64,000 bases of DNA from Bradyrhizobium frederickii (GCF_004570865.1 NZ_SPQS01000016.1:120354-184353); one strand, 5' to 3'; counted from the first letter of the stretch, positions 8,651 to 18,321 are shown. Numbers and translations: made by a program. The notes: a model not told the origin generated them from the sequence alone.

Positions 8651-9316
8651 ATGAGCGAGATCAACCTGCTCCAGCCGATGCACGCCTCGACCAGGCGGAA
8701 CTACGTCCAGCGCGTGGTCGAGCACGACAAGGCGGAATCCGCCACCGTCGCGCGGCAATGGGGCCGCGACTACTGGGACGGCGACCGGCGCTACGGCTAT
8801 GGCGGCTATCGCTATGACGGCCGCTGGCGCCCGCTCGCCCAGACCCTGATCGATCGCTACGGCATCAAGCCCGGCATGAGCGTGCTCGATGTCGGCTGCG
8901 GCAAGGGTTATTTGCTCTACGAGTTCACCCAGCTCGTCCCCGACCTCACCATCGCCGGCATAGATATCTCCGACTACGGCATCGCCAATGCCAAGGAGGA
9001 GGTCCGGCCGCAGCTCCAGGTCGGCAACGCCGTCGAGCTGCCCTACCCCGATCACAGCTTCGATCTCGTGGTGTCGCTCGGCGTGCTGCACAACCTTCCG
9101 CTCGAGGACGTATTCCGCGCGGTGCCCGAGATCGAGCGCGTCGGACGCGGCACCTCGAAATATCTGATGGTGGAATCCTTCCGCAACGAGCGTGAGAAGG
9201 CCAATCTGCTCTACTGGCAGCTGACCTGCCTGAGCTTCCACGGCCCGGAAACCTGGGCGTGGATCTACGACAAATGCGGATACCGGGGCGACCATGGGTT
9301 CATCTTCTTCGAATGA
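8651..9316 (+). CDS. Class I SAM-dependent methyltransferase
   Basis: About 221 residues with a Rossmann-type SAM site: VLDVGCGKGYLL (motif I), GIDIS (acidic end of beta-2) and SFDLVVSLGVLH (motif IV region). It probably methylates a small molecule or sugar intermediate. ATG 8651 is preferred over an in-frame TTG at 8642; neither has a strong ribosome-binding site. The last 23 bases overlap the cupin gene, so the two are coupled. Target atom (O, N or C) cannot be decided. Confidence 0.82.
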   Translation: MSEINLLQPMHASTRRNYVQRVVEHDKAESATVARQWGRDYWDGDRRYGYGGYRYDGRWRPLAQTLIDRYGIKPGMSVLDVGCGKGYLLYEFTQLVPDLTIAGIDISDYGIANAKEEVRPQLQVGNAVELPYPDHSFDLVVSLGVLHNLPLEDVFRAVPEIERVGRGTSKYLMVESFRNEREKANLLYWQLTCLSFHGPETWAWIYDKCGYRGDHGFIFFE

Positions 9317-9881
9317 GGCGACGGGCCTGCGCCGGCCGACCTCTCTGCGCGCGCAGAATCCCGAGGTCTATTATTCTGACGACGCCATCGTCACGGCGGA
9401 TGACGCCACGATCGCGGAACTGAAACGCATCGCCGCCGGCAACCCGCGTCTGCGCAGCCGGCTGTGCACGCATCCGGATCCTTCGTCCGGCCTGCACGAG
9501 ATGCTGATCGTGCACCACCGGGAGGCCTATGTGCGGCCCCACAAGCACCTTGGCAAACCTGAATCGTTTCACGTCATCGAGGGCACCGCGCAGGTCGTGA
9601 TCTTCGAGGACGACGGCCGCATTCGCGAGGTGCTCGAGATGGCGCCCTACGGCCAGGGCAAGCGCTGCTACTATCGCATGCCGGAAAAGGTCTTCCATTC
9701 GATCCTGATCACCTCGGAATGGCTGGTGTTCCACGAGACCACCGCCGGTCCGTTCGATCCCTCGCGGACGGCTTTTCCGGACTGGGCCCCCGATGGCAGT
9801 GACGCCGCCGAAGTGCGCGACTACGTCGCGCAGATCGGCAGGCTCGTCATCGAACATCAAGGCCGCGATGCTAGGGCCTGA
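9294..9881 (+). CDS. WbuC-like cupin-fold protein
   Basis: 195 residues, a single cupin domain. Metal-ligand residues appear in the first cupin motif around RPHKHLGKPESFHV (two His and a Glu plus a distal His) and the second motif contains VFHSI and VFHET. It resembles WbuC, a cupin metalloprotein repeatedly found in O-antigen and polysaccharide loci, whose role is unclear. Its start lies inside the methyltransferase gene, and the downstream membrane-protein gene starts inside its own 3' end, so it sits in the middle of an operon. Confidence 0.75.
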   Translation: MGSSSSNEATGLRRPTSLRAQNPEVYYSDDAIVTADDATIAELKRIAAGNPRLRSRLCTHPDPSSGLHEMLIVHHREAYVRPHKHLGKPESFHVIEGTAQVVIFEDDGRIREVLEMAPYGQGKRCYYRMPEKVFHSILITSEWLVFHETTAGPFDPSRTAFPDWAPDGSDAAEVRDYVAQIGRLVIEHQGRDARA

Positions 9882-11646
9882 GGCCATGATCGAACCGGTC
9901 CGTCCTGACGGCTTTCGCCGGAAGACGATCCCACACGCCGCGCTTTCCTACATGCGCGAGCGAATGGGTATCGGATATGTCTGGGTCGGTGTGGTTCTCG
10001 CCCTTGGTGCGAGTTTGCCTGCACTGTTCGCACGCGAGGTCTTCGGCGACGATTGGAGCGTTTACTACACCTACTGGACCGAGGGCCTCCCCGGACTTTT
10101 CCGCGTGCTGCGGGAAGCGGCTCATGCCGGCTTCATCGTGCCGATGTCGCTGCTCGTCGTTCTCTTGCCCGATATGCCCGACGTCGCTGCGCGGTTAGCA
10201 GGTCTGGGTTGCCACCTCGCGAACGGCATGTTGCTCTACTCCATCCTCCAAAAGTCACCGCACACGAAGCCGATAGCTGCATTGTTTGCGGCTCTCTTCC
10301 TGCTCAGCCCGTTTTACGTCATTCGCCTTTCGCAGAACGCCGTCTACGACGTCCTCCTGCTTTTCTATTTGTTGTCTTACGAGTTGACCTATTCGAAAGT
10401 ACGGGCGCTTCGATGGGCCGCACCGTTCTGCCTGTTCTTCTCATTGTCGCTGGAGACCTTGATCGCCCTCGAGCCACTCCGGGTCGTGCTGGCCCGATCT
10501 GCCGGCGAACGTTGGACACGGACACTTGCGCGGCTCGTTCCGTTCTGGCTGGCCATCGCGACCATCATCTTGCTGCGGCTGACGATTTTGGGGAAGAGCG
10601 GTCATTACGCCGGACAATATAGTTTCGTGTCTGACCCTGTCGTCATCCGAGAAGCGCTGGCGGCCCATTTCATGGCCTTTTGGACCGGCCTGGACTACGC
10701 CTATTCCCGCGGGTTCGAGCTACTGGGAAGCCGCAATTCCGCAGCCCTGGCATTGGCCGCCATGGTCGGCTCGGCCCTGCTCTCCGCCAGCGCATTCTGG
10801 ACACCATGGCTGCTGAGGAGCTTCGTCTCGTCCGCCAACGCGATATTGCTGCTGGTGCTGGGAGCCGCAATCGCCCTCCTCGGTGCGATGCCTTACGCCA
10901 TCACCGGAATTTATGGCGACGTGATGCGGGCGGAATCGAGACTGCTCTTTCCCTCGCAGTTCGGCATCTTGATGCTGATGGCGACGTTGATCCAGGCGGT
11001 TCCGGGAGCACGATTGCGCGCCGGTTTGGCTGGCGGCCTGCTCACCGTCTTCGCGCTGTCCATGGTGCAGGACTCCAAATGGCTTCTCTACGACGGGCTG
11101 ATCAGCTCGGATCTCCAGCGGCAAGTTCGAGCAGCCTTGCTTGCTGACCCCGAACCAAAGGTCGTGAGGCTCCATATAGAAAATGTCCATATAATCTCGT
11201 ATCGCTCCCGCTGCCTTGGCGCCCCTGACATGAATGTCGCACAGATGGCGCTGCGCGATGCAAATCGAGCGCGATCGTTCGTGTACACGGATCATTGTGG
11301 AGATTTCGACAGTTCTGGGGCTGTCCGGAGTGAAGGCTGCACGATCTCCTACCTCGAATTTTTTCCCTGCCCCCCACGACGAGAGACCTGGCGCTACCGC
11401 GCGGCGCCCGGAATTCCGCCGCCCGATCGCATCGGACTGCTCGAACTGATGAGGGCCGTCCTTGAGGATGCGCCGTCGGCCACGCAAGGTCGCGGCGAGC
11501 TCATGCAATTGAAGGACGATCTGGCAATTCCGCTAGCAAGAGCAGAATACCGGCCACCTTGCCGCCGGCCCGGAGTACGGGGAGCCGCCTGGCTGCTGGC
11601 GTTACCCGCGCCAGCCTGCGAGGACTCCGGCTCCGGAGCTCGATAG
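9868..11646 (+). CDS. Polytopic membrane protein, GT-C-like
   Basis: About 592 residues with roughly ten hydrophobic segments from residue 35 to 400 and a hydrophilic C-terminal third. An acidic DDW motif follows the first membrane segment (FGDDWSVYY), an arrangement typical of lipid-linked-sugar-using GT-C glycosyltransferases, where Asp residues in the first external loop act in catalysis. ATG 9868 has an AAGG ribosome-binding site 5 bases upstream; ATG 9886 is the alternative. A second protein of the same general plan lies at 16499-18226. It likely transfers a sugar or anchors the glycan at the membrane. No family is certain; base composition looks less GC-rich than the enzymes before it. 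Confidence 0.65.
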   Translation: MLGPEAMIEPVRPDGFRRKTIPHAALSYMRERMGIGYVWVGVVLALGASLPALFAREVFGDDWSVYYTYWTEGLPGLFRVLREAAHAGFIVPMSLLVVLLPDMPDVAARLAGLGCHLANGMLLYSILQKSPHTKPIAALFAALFLLSPFYVIRLSQNAVYDVLLLFYLLSYELTYSKVRALRWAAPFCLFFSLSLETLIALEPLRVVLARSAGERWTRTLARLVPFWLAIATIILLRLTILGKSGHYAGQYSFVSDPVVIREALAAHFMAFWTGLDYAYSRGFELLGSRNSAALALAAMVGSALLSASAFWTPWLLRSFVSSANAILLLVLGAAIALLGAMPYAITGIYGDVMRAESRLLFPSQFGILMLMATLIQAVPGARLRAGLAGGLLTVFALSMVQDSKWLLYDGLISSDLQRQVRAALLADPEPKVVRLHIENVHIISYRSRCLGAPDMNVAQMALRDANRARSFVYTDHCGDFDSSGAVRSEGCTISYLEFFPCPPRRETWRYRAAPGIPPPDRIGLLELMRAVLEDAPSATQGRGELMQLKDDLAIPLARAEYRPPCRRPGVRGAAWLLALPAPACEDSGSGAR

Positions 11647-11848
11647 GCAAATCGCGATGCTCATACTATGGCTCCCGTTGATCCTCCTGGTAGGTTTCCC
11701 TGGAACGGACCAGTTCGACTTGAGCCATTGCACCCATGCTCGCCAGAGCTAGCGCCGCGGCTCCCCATCGCCCTCCTCCGGCCGGTCGCATTCAGCCGAT
11801 GCGCGAAGCCGGGAAGGACTGGCTGCTGACGGGTGGAACGGGCTGACG

Positions 11849-12820
11849 ATGCCTCCTGGCAAGAAGACGATCATTGTCCTGACCAAGTTCATGGTCTCAG
11901 CCGGCATTATCATTCTGGTTGCACGCGACCTCGATCTTTCGTCACTCAAGGCCGACCTTCTCGCTGTCAAACTACACATGCTCGCGCTGGCGATGCTGCT
12001 GCTGTTCGCGCAGACGTTCGCCTTGTGCAACCGCTGGATTCTGATCCTCCGCGCGATCGGCGTGTCCTTGGATTGGGTGGCCGGATGGCGCATCGTACTT
12101 GCCAGCGCCTGGTTCAATCAGGTGTTGCCCTCCGGCGGCGAAGCAGTCCGTATATGGATGTTGCGGCGCCATGGAGTAAGGTGGTCGCAGACCCTGAGCA
12201 GCATTGTCGCGGATCGGTTCATCGGCCTTCTGACCCTCGGCTTGCTCATTCTGGCGGGAATGCCGTCCTTGATCTCGCGCATCCATGACGACGTCTTGCT
12301 GTTCGCCGTCGCAGCTATCATCGCTGCCGCATATTTCGGCGCAATCGTCCTCCTGATGTTGAATCGGTTGTCGGCCCGAATGACTGCAGGTCTTCCCGTC
12401 CGGATCATGCAATTTGCGGCGCTTCTCGAGGCCCCGCTACTCGCGAAAGCAGGACGTAAAGCCTTGTTCGGTTCGGCTATTGTTGTTCATCTTCTGACCA
12501 TTACGGCTTCCTATGTCCTCGCGATCGGGCTGGACGCCGGATTGTCCGCACTCGACGCATTCGTCCTCGTGCCGCTGGTGATCATGGCGGCCGCCGTCCC
12601 GCTCTCCATCGGAGGATGGGGCATCCGTGAGGGAGCGATGGTCGGCGCGCTCGGGCTAGTCGGCATCGCATCCGACAAGGCGCTCGCGATATCGATCTTG
12701 CTTGGGCTCGGCAATCTCATTGTCGGCGTCATCGGGGGCGCTGTGTGGTTGCTTGCGCCCGAGCGTGCGGCTTACGACGCCGAACCGGATGATACTGCTC
12801 CACCGCTCTATCAGCGGTAA
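11849..12820 (+). CDS. YbhN/AglD-like flippase-related membrane protein
   Basis: 323 residues, eight or so transmembrane helices, matching the lysylphosphatidylglycerol-synthase transmembrane domain family (UPF0104, YbhN/AglD). Diagnostic segments are NQVLPSGGEAVRIW near residue 90 and VADRFIGLL near 118, and PLSIGGWGIREG in the second half. Members sit in glycan loci and are proposed to flip or help transfer lipid-linked sugars. 202 bases separate it from the preceding membrane protein; I see no gene in that gap. Confidence 0.8.
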   Translation: MPPGKKTIIVLTKFMVSAGIIILVARDLDLSSLKADLLAVKLHMLALAMLLLFAQTFALCNRWILILRAIGVSLDWVAGWRIVLASAWFNQVLPSGGEAVRIWMLRRHGVRWSQTLSSIVADRFIGLLTLGLLILAGMPSLISRIHDDVLLFAVAAIIAAAYFGAIVLLMLNRLSARMTAGLPVRIMQFAALLEAPLLAKAGRKALFGSAIVVHLLTITASYVLAIGLDAGLSALDAFVLVPLVIMAAAVPLSIGGWGIREGAMVGALGLVGIASDKALAISILLGLGNLIVGVIGGAVWLLAPERAAYDAEPDDTAPPLYQR

Positions 12821-13057
12821 TTGCGCGTACCTGAACGAGGTGCAACCGCACGGAACTGCCGCAGCAACCCGACGGGCCGGATGCCATCGATCGAAGGCGA
12901 TGGTGCTGTGGCGCGGCGCTGTTCCGGCCGCTGGTGGCGCAGGGACAAGACAACTTAGGAATTGTGGCGCAGGCTGAGCCACTATATAGCCTTCAGCCAG
13001 TTCGGAGTTTCACCCGGGGGCTGTGCCTCCATGTTGTTCCTGCAAAGAGCCTGACCA

Positions 13058-14275
13058 GTGACCGACCATTGCCGCCTTTGCCATTCGACCAACCTGCGTC
13101 CGGTCATCGACCTCGGATTGATGCCGATTGCGCACCGCCTTCGGCATAGCCGAAACGAGCAGGAGGAACGGTATCCGTTCGAAGTGCTGGCCTGCGGCGA
13201 TTGCGGCCTGCCACAGATCGTCAAGCCGATCGATCCGGAAATTCTGTATCGCCAGTTCAACTACAATTTCAGCAGCTGGAAGCCGGAGCCGCATCAGGCG
13301 GACGAGCTCGACACCATCGCGAAGTTCTCCAAGCATCAATCCGTGTTCGAGATCGGATGCAACGACGGCCTGTTCATGGACAAGCTGCGCGAACGCGGTG
13401 CGAAGACCTTGGTGGGCGTGGAGCCCAACCCGGTGTCGGGCAAGATCGCCCGCGAGCGCGGCATAAAGGTCTATGCCGACATGATCAGCCCGGCGTTGTG
13501 TCACGATGCGGTCGCGAGTGCCGGCAAGTTCGACCTCGTGGTCTCGCGCCAGGTGCTGGAGCACATCGTCGATTTCGAGAACTTCTTCGACTGCGTCAAG
13601 ATCGCGCTCAGCGACGACGGCCTGCTGTTCATCGACGTACCTGATTTTGCTCCGGGCTCGGCGGTGGGAGACCTCTCGGTCCTCTGGGAGGAGCACGTCA
13701 GTTATTTCACCGAGCCGACCTTGCTCGCGCTGCTGGCGCGCCACGGCTTCGAGGCGGTGTCCGTGAAGAAATACAATTTCAGCGGCGGCAGCCTTGCGAT
13801 CGCCGCCCGCCGTGCCAAGGGCGACGTGGCGTCGCCGCCCGCGCCGTCCGGCGTCGGCGAGAAATTCGGTCAGCGCGCGAGAGAGTATGGCGCACGCCTC
13901 CGCCCGATTTTGGCGAAGGCCCGCGCCAACGGCGCGGAGATCGCCATCTATGGCGCCGGCTGCCGCGCCTGCACCTTCACCAACGCCCACGAGCTGGCCG
14001 ATCTCGTCGATCTCTCCGTCGACGACCAGAAGGAGCGCCAGGGACTGTTCCTGCCCGGTACCGGCATTCCGATCCGTTCGCCCGAGGATCTCGCAGGCAA
14101 GTCTGGGCCACTCGTCTGTCTTCTCGCCGTGAACGAGGAGAACGAGGCCAAGGTCAGCAGCCGGCTGCGCGAGAACGTGAAGCGACCGTTGCAGATCGTT
14201 TCGATCTTCGCGCCCTCGGACATCTGGAGCGAGCTCGACCGTCTCGAGGCGGCCGCAGGGTCGCGGCATGGCTGA
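13058..14275 (+). CDS. Sugar C-methyltransferase-like SAM enzyme with zinc-binding N-terminus
   Basis: 405 residues with the three-part plan of deoxysugar C-methyltransferases. An N-terminal zinc-binding module has two CxxC pairs (CRLC and CGDC, residues 5-50). A central SAM-binding domain contains FEIGCNDGLF (about residue 100) and VVSRQVLEH. A C-terminal domain contains IYGAGCRACT near residue 300. TylC3/NovU-type enzymes of this build add a methyl to a ketosugar carbon. GTG 13058 is the start; the gene overlaps the next by 8 bases. It probably forms a second transcription unit with the two genes after it, since 237 apparently non-coding bases precede it. Confidence 0.82.
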   Translation: MTDHCRLCHSTNLRPVIDLGLMPIAHRLRHSRNEQEERYPFEVLACGDCGLPQIVKPIDPEILYRQFNYNFSSWKPEPHQADELDTIAKFSKHQSVFEIGCNDGLFMDKLRERGAKTLVGVEPNPVSGKIARERGIKVYADMISPALCHDAVASAGKFDLVVSRQVLEHIVDFENFFDCVKIALSDDGLLFIDVPDFAPGSAVGDLSVLWEEHVSYFTEPTLLALLARHGFEAVSVKKYNFSGGSLAIAARRAKGDVASPPAPSGVGEKFGQRAREYGARLRPILAKARANGAEIAIYGAGCRACTFTNAHELADLVDLSVDDQKERQGLFLPGTGIPIRSPEDLAGKSGPLVCLLAVNEENEAKVSSRLRENVKRPLQIVSIFAPSDIWSELDRLEAAAGSRHG

Positions 14276-15461
14276 CGACAAGCTCTTCAACTATTACGAA
14301 CGTCAGGACGTCCTGCCGACGTTCGGGAATTTCAAATCGTCCAGCGAGCTCGAGGCCTATGCCATCCAGCGGCGCGAGCTGTTTTCGGACAAGCTGGTGC
14401 TGCCGCCGCGACTGTTTCGCGATGCCGAGGTGCTCGAGTTCGGCCCCGATTCCGGCGAGAACGCGCTGGTGTTCGCCGGCTGGGGCGCGAACATGACGCT
14501 CGCCGAACCGAACCGGCTCGCGCACCCGAAGATCGAGGCCTATTTCGCGCGTTTCGGCCTGACCGGACGTCTTCGCGAGCTCGCGCTGGCCGACGTCGAG
14601 GGCTTCAGCAGCGACAGCCGTTTCGACATCATCGATGCCGAGGGCTTCATCTACACCGTGCAGCCGAGCGAAAAATGGCTCGCGATCTTCCACCGCCTGC
14701 TCAATCCGGACGGTTACGCCGTCGTCTCCTATTACGAGCGCTATGGCGGCTTCTTCGAGCTCGCGCTCAAGGCGATGCATGCGGCGGGCAAGGCATTGAC
14801 CGGCCGTCCTGCGCTTGAGACGGCGAAGATGCTGTTCGAGACGAAGTGGAACAGCATTCCGCACACCCGCAGCTTCGAATCCTGGCTGATGGACGTGCTG
14901 GAAAATCCGTTCGTCCGGCATCGCTACTTCCTCGACGCGACCGCATTGTGCACGGCGGCGCACGACCAGGGATTCGACATCCATTCGGCATGGCCGGCCT
15001 ACCGCGACAGCCTCGACATCTACTGGCACAAGAAGGTTCTGCCCGGTGACGAGAGGCTGCGTCGCGCCGCGCGCCATCTCGATCGCAGCCGCCTGAGCTT
15101 CCTCGGCGGGCGAAAGCTCTATCTGGTCGGCAAGGCCGATGCCGTGCAGGCGATCTCCGCGTCGATCGAGGCGCTGGTTCGCGACGTCGATGCGATGATC
15201 GACGAACCCTTCGGCGAGAGCCTGCCGCGCGTCGTCGCGGGACTTGCGTCCTTGCGCGAGACGATCGGCACGACCGACGTTCTCGCCGACGACGCGGCCG
15301 ACATCGAAGCCATCGCGGCTACGCTCGACAGCTTCCACCGCATCTTTGCTGCGATCGGGCGGCGGGACGCGTCCGCCGTCGCCGCCCTCACCGGGTCGGA
15401 TGCAGCATTCATCGGCGCCTGGGGACAACCGGCGCATTTCCTCGTCATCCGGAAGCGCTAA
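14268..15461 (+). CDS. SAM-dependent methyltransferase-like protein
   Basis: 397 residues. The N-terminal half has a Rossmann SAM site beginning VLEFGPDSGENAL and an acidic LAEPN at the end of the next strand, with a following DIIDAEGF. The C-terminal half is helical and unfamiliar, ending in a two-strand segment. The canonical GxGxG is altered (GPDSG), which is tolerated in some methyltransferases, so activity is plausible but unproven. It starts 8 bases inside the C-methyltransferase gene and lies 13 bases before the oxidoreductase, so it belongs to the same operon. Confidence 0.65.
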   Translation: MADDKLFNYYERQDVLPTFGNFKSSSELEAYAIQRRELFSDKLVLPPRLFRDAEVLEFGPDSGENALVFAGWGANMTLAEPNRLAHPKIEAYFARFGLTGRLRELALADVEGFSSDSRFDIIDAEGFIYTVQPSEKWLAIFHRLLNPDGYAVVSYYERYGGFFELALKAMHAAGKALTGRPALETAKMLFETKWNSIPHTRSFESWLMDVLENPFVRHRYFLDATALCTAAHDQGFDIHSAWPAYRDSLDIYWHKKVLPGDERLRRAARHLDRSRLSFLGGRKLYLVGKADAVQAISASIEALVRDVDAMIDEPFGESLPRVVAGLASLRETIGTTDVLADDAADIEAIAATLDSFHRIFAAIGRRDASAVAALTGSDAAFIGAWGQPAHFLVIRKR

Positions 15462-15474
15462 GGGAGCGCAGCCA

Positions 15475-16515
15475 TTGAGGCCAGGCATTGGCATTATCGG
15501 AACGGGCATGGTCGGCCAGATGTGCCACCTCGCCAATTTCGTCGCCAATCCCGCCTGTCGCGTCGTCGCGATCGCAGACCTCCGGCCGGATCTGGCGGCT
15601 GCGGCCGCGCAGAAATTCGGCATCTCGCGAATTTACGGCTCGCACCGGGAGCTGCTCGCGGACAGCGCGGTATCCGCCGTCGTGGTCGTGACCAAGCGCC
15701 GGGCCACCGGCCCGATCGTGCTGGACGCGCTCAACAGCGGCCGGCACGTGCTCTCTGAAAAGCCGATGGCCTACACGACCACCCAGGCCATGTCGCTGGC
15801 CGAAGCCGCACGGCAGCAAAACCTCATCTACAGCATCGGCTACATGAAGCGTCACGACGCCGGCGTGGCACGGGCGCTGGAGGTGCTGACGCGCTTGCGT
15901 CATGACGGCTCGCTCGGACGCATCGTCCGGGCAAAGGGCTGGTGCTTCGGCGGCGACACGGGGCGGTCGCAGGACAATTTCGTGATGACCGGCGAAGCAC
16001 GCCCGGACGGGCTCGAACTCTGGCAGGATGGTCCGGACTGGATGCCGCGCGCGATGCGCCCCGGCTACGACAACTTTCTGAACGTCTTCAGCCATATCAT
16101 CAACCTGTCGCGCTATTTGCTCGGGTCTTCGCCCGCGGTCGCCGAAAGCGCGATCGAGGCTTCAGGGGCCGGGCGCATCACCCTCGATTTTGACGGCATC
16201 GCCTGCACGCTCGATCTCGTGAGCGGGTCAGACGGAGCCTGGCGCGAAGGATTGACCATCGACTTCGAGCGCGGCGCGGTGACCCTGGAGCTACCCCCAC
16301 CCTTTGCCGCAGAAGAGGCGGAGGTGGTTGTTGATCGCAATGGTCAACGCACGCGGCTGACGGGTGATGCGAGCTGGGCATTTCGGCGTCAGGCCGACGC
16401 CTTCGTTTCCGATGTCACCACGCATGGTACACCGCTGGCCTCCGGCGCGGATTCGGTGACCGACATCGCGCTTGCGGAGACAGTCTGGAAGCGGTGGGCT
16501 AGCGGCCTGGCTTGA
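15475..16515 (+). CDS. Gfo/Idh/MocA-family oxidoreductase
   Basis: 346 residues. The N-terminal NAD(P)-binding motif is GIIGTGMVG, followed by VVAIADLRP at the end of beta-2. The catalytic EKP motif (SEKPMAYT) lies near residue 95, and the C-terminal alpha/beta substrate domain follows. Members oxidise or reduce sugar or inositol hydroxyls, including nucleotide sugars. I chose TTG 15475 because an AAGGGAG ribosome-binding site lies 8-14 bases upstream and the Rossmann strand begins right after it. Its 3' end overlaps the convergent membrane-protein gene by 17 bases. Confidence 0.87.
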   Translation: MRPGIGIIGTGMVGQMCHLANFVANPACRVVAIADLRPDLAAAAAQKFGISRIYGSHRELLADSAVSAVVVVTKRRATGPIVLDALNSGRHVLSEKPMAYTTTQAMSLAEAARQQNLIYSIGYMKRHDAGVARALEVLTRLRHDGSLGRIVRAKGWCFGGDTGRSQDNFVMTGEARPDGLELWQDGPDWMPRAMRPGYDNFLNVFSHIINLSRYLLGSSPAVAESAIEASGAGRITLDFDGIACTLDLVSGSDGAWREGLTIDFERGAVTLELPPPFAAEEAEVVVDRNGQRTRLTGDASWAFRRQADAFVSDVTTHGTPLASGADSVTDIALAETVWKRWASGLA

Positions 16516-18226
16516 CACTCTCGCTTGCGCGGTCGAGCGGAATGATGCCGGCGATCGGGCCCACCTCGATCGTGACCTGCGCAATTTGAGCCAGAAGCTC
16601 TGCAACATCACAGCGCGCCAGCAAACGGCATGTGTAGTACTTTCGCACCAACGTCCGATCCGACGCAGTCCCAGGGGCCGCCAGCAACAAGATCGTTGCC
16701 TGCGGCCCCGACGGATCGAAGTGACGGAATGCAGTTCCCGGAGCGACCCGTTTCTCGGCCATTTCGTAGAGAATATCGGGCCGTTCGGCACGCAAGGCAA
16801 ACCCGAAGAAGGGCTGATTGCCCCACGCGAGGCGAAGCATGCCCGTGACCTCGGCTAGGCCGAACGGCACGTCACGCGACGGATGGTCGAAAAAGTGATC
16901 GTCGAGCGCGTAGACCGTGGCCGCCGGCTGCACCCGGTTGGCAAGGCTGCTCGTCAGAGCCTCCTGCTTCAGCGTTCTCGCCTGCAGGAAGACGTAGTCG
17001 TTCCACAACATGCCGATCCACAGCATCGTTCCCGATCCGAACAGGATCGCGAAGGCAACGCCAGAGCCGATCCAACGGTCGGCCAGACGCTTGAGCGCGA
17101 GCAGCGTCAGCGCCGCCGGAACACCGAACAGCAACAGGTGACGGCTCTCGTAAAAATGTGTGGAAGAGGGTCGCAGGCCAGCGATCAGATAGGGCGACGA
17201 CAAGGCGAGGAACAGGACCACGGCTAGCGCGAGCGGCAAGGCGATCACGCGTCTTGATGCAGGCGGCTCCTTGCCGGGACGCAGCAGCAACACAGTGACG
17301 GCGACGAGGACAGCAGCGATGGCGAAAGGGGCCGGACTCTGGGACGCTGCCTGAATGGCGTGGATCACGACGTCCTTGTAGCCGGCGCCGAAGAACGCCC
17401 GCCATCCATTCGCCATTTCGCCGAGCGTGGGGAGATGGGCGCCATAGTGTTGCGCATAGAGACCAATCCGTTTGAACCAGATACTGAGCGCGGCCGCATA
17501 TACCAGAGGAAGCACGATCAATTCCGGATAGCCCAGCGCGCAACGCCAGGCTGCGTGCCAGCTGCGACGAAGGAAGCCCTCTCCGACGTTTCCGCTCTGC
17601 CATGTCGCAACGAACAGCCCAAGCATGACGAAGGCATAGAGCACGACCGTCGAGTTGAGTGCGAAGCTGAGAAGGAACACGAACGCACAAGCGACGCGAA
17701 GCGACACAAGCCGCCAGCCTCGGGCGCCGAAAGCGAGGACCAACAGCCAAGCGCCAACGAACAGCAGCCCAAAGCTGAAAACGTAGACGGCGTTGGCCTT
17801 GCCCGCCCAAAGCTGATAGCCGGGATAGGTCCAGACGATCAGCGCGACGCCGACCGCTTCGGCGCGATCGAGCAAACCGAGCCGCGTCGCCGTCAGCACC
17901 AGACAGACCGCGCCGAAGACGATTCCAGCAAGCGCCAGCGATACCATCACGGCTACTGGTGCGCCCGTCCAGTTCGCCAGCATATCGTAACTGTAAAAGA
18001 TCGGATGACCGGCGCCATTCAGCAGGAAGCCGATGTCAATGAAATAGTCCGCACGCGGCTTGAGCACCAGCCAGTCGTCCATGAAGAGGCCGTCGTTCAT
18101 GAGCATCGGCGCATGTGCAGCCAGCAACACGATGAGGAGGACGACTATCGCACGCAGCAATTGGGGAGCATCTCGAATAAGGGGACGGCGTCGGCAAGGC
18201 TTCGCACGCCCACAAGACGTCCGCAA
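16499..18226 (-). CDS. Polytopic membrane protein, GT-C-like (second copy of the plan)
   Basis: About 575 residues from TTG 18226, with an N-terminal membrane segment followed by a DDW motif (FMDDWLVLK), roughly ten further hydrophobic segments and a soluble tail with two Cys (CRLLARC). This repeats the architecture of the protein at 9868-11646, although overall similarity is weak by eye. The start is uncertain: the frame stays open to a TTG at 18322, and a perfect AGGAGGT at about 18266-18272 has no start codon at a proper distance in this frame. It lies opposite to the rest of the glycan locus. A glycosyltransferase or polymerase role is inferred only. Confidence 0.6.
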   Translation of the reverse strand: MRTSCGRAKPCRRRPLIRDAPQLLRAIVVLLIVLLAAHAPMLMNDGLFMDDWLVLKPRADYFIDIGFLLNGAGHPIFYSYDMLANWTGAPVAVMVSLALAGIVFGAVCLVLTATRLGLLDRAEAVGVALIVWTYPGYQLWAGKANAVYVFSFGLLFVGAWLLVLAFGARGWRLVSLRVACAFVFLLSFALNSTVVLYAFVMLGLFVATWQSGNVGEGFLRRSWHAAWRCALGYPELIVLPLVYAAALSIWFKRIGLYAQHYGAHLPTLGEMANGWRAFFGAGYKDVVIHAIQAASQSPAPFAIAAVLVAVTVLLLRPGKEPPASRRVIALPLALAVVLFLALSSPYLIAGLRPSSTHFYESRHLLLFGVPAALTLLALKRLADRWIGSGVAFAILFGSGTMLWIGMLWNDYVFLQARTLKQEALTSSLANRVQPAATVYALDDHFFDHPSRDVPFGLAEVTGMLRLAWGNQPFFGFALRAERPDILYEMAEKRVAPGTAFRHFDPSGPQATILLLAAPGTASDRTLVRKYYTCRLLARCDVAELLAQIAQVTIEVGPIAGIIPLDRASESVKPGR

Positions 18227-18321
18227 GTCCGGGGCGCCGGGGCTCTCTTGACCGGAAAAATGCGACCTCCTATAGACTTCCGCTCTGGCTGGGCCTGAGA
18301 GCGTCCGGGGCGATTTACGCA

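Noticed and set aside
14154..15623. Long antisense frame (489 codons) opposite the methyltransferases
   Set aside because: It is a high-GC shadow. The plus-strand frames carry SAM and Rossmann motifs and overlap neatly; the antisense frame has no domain and no start signal.
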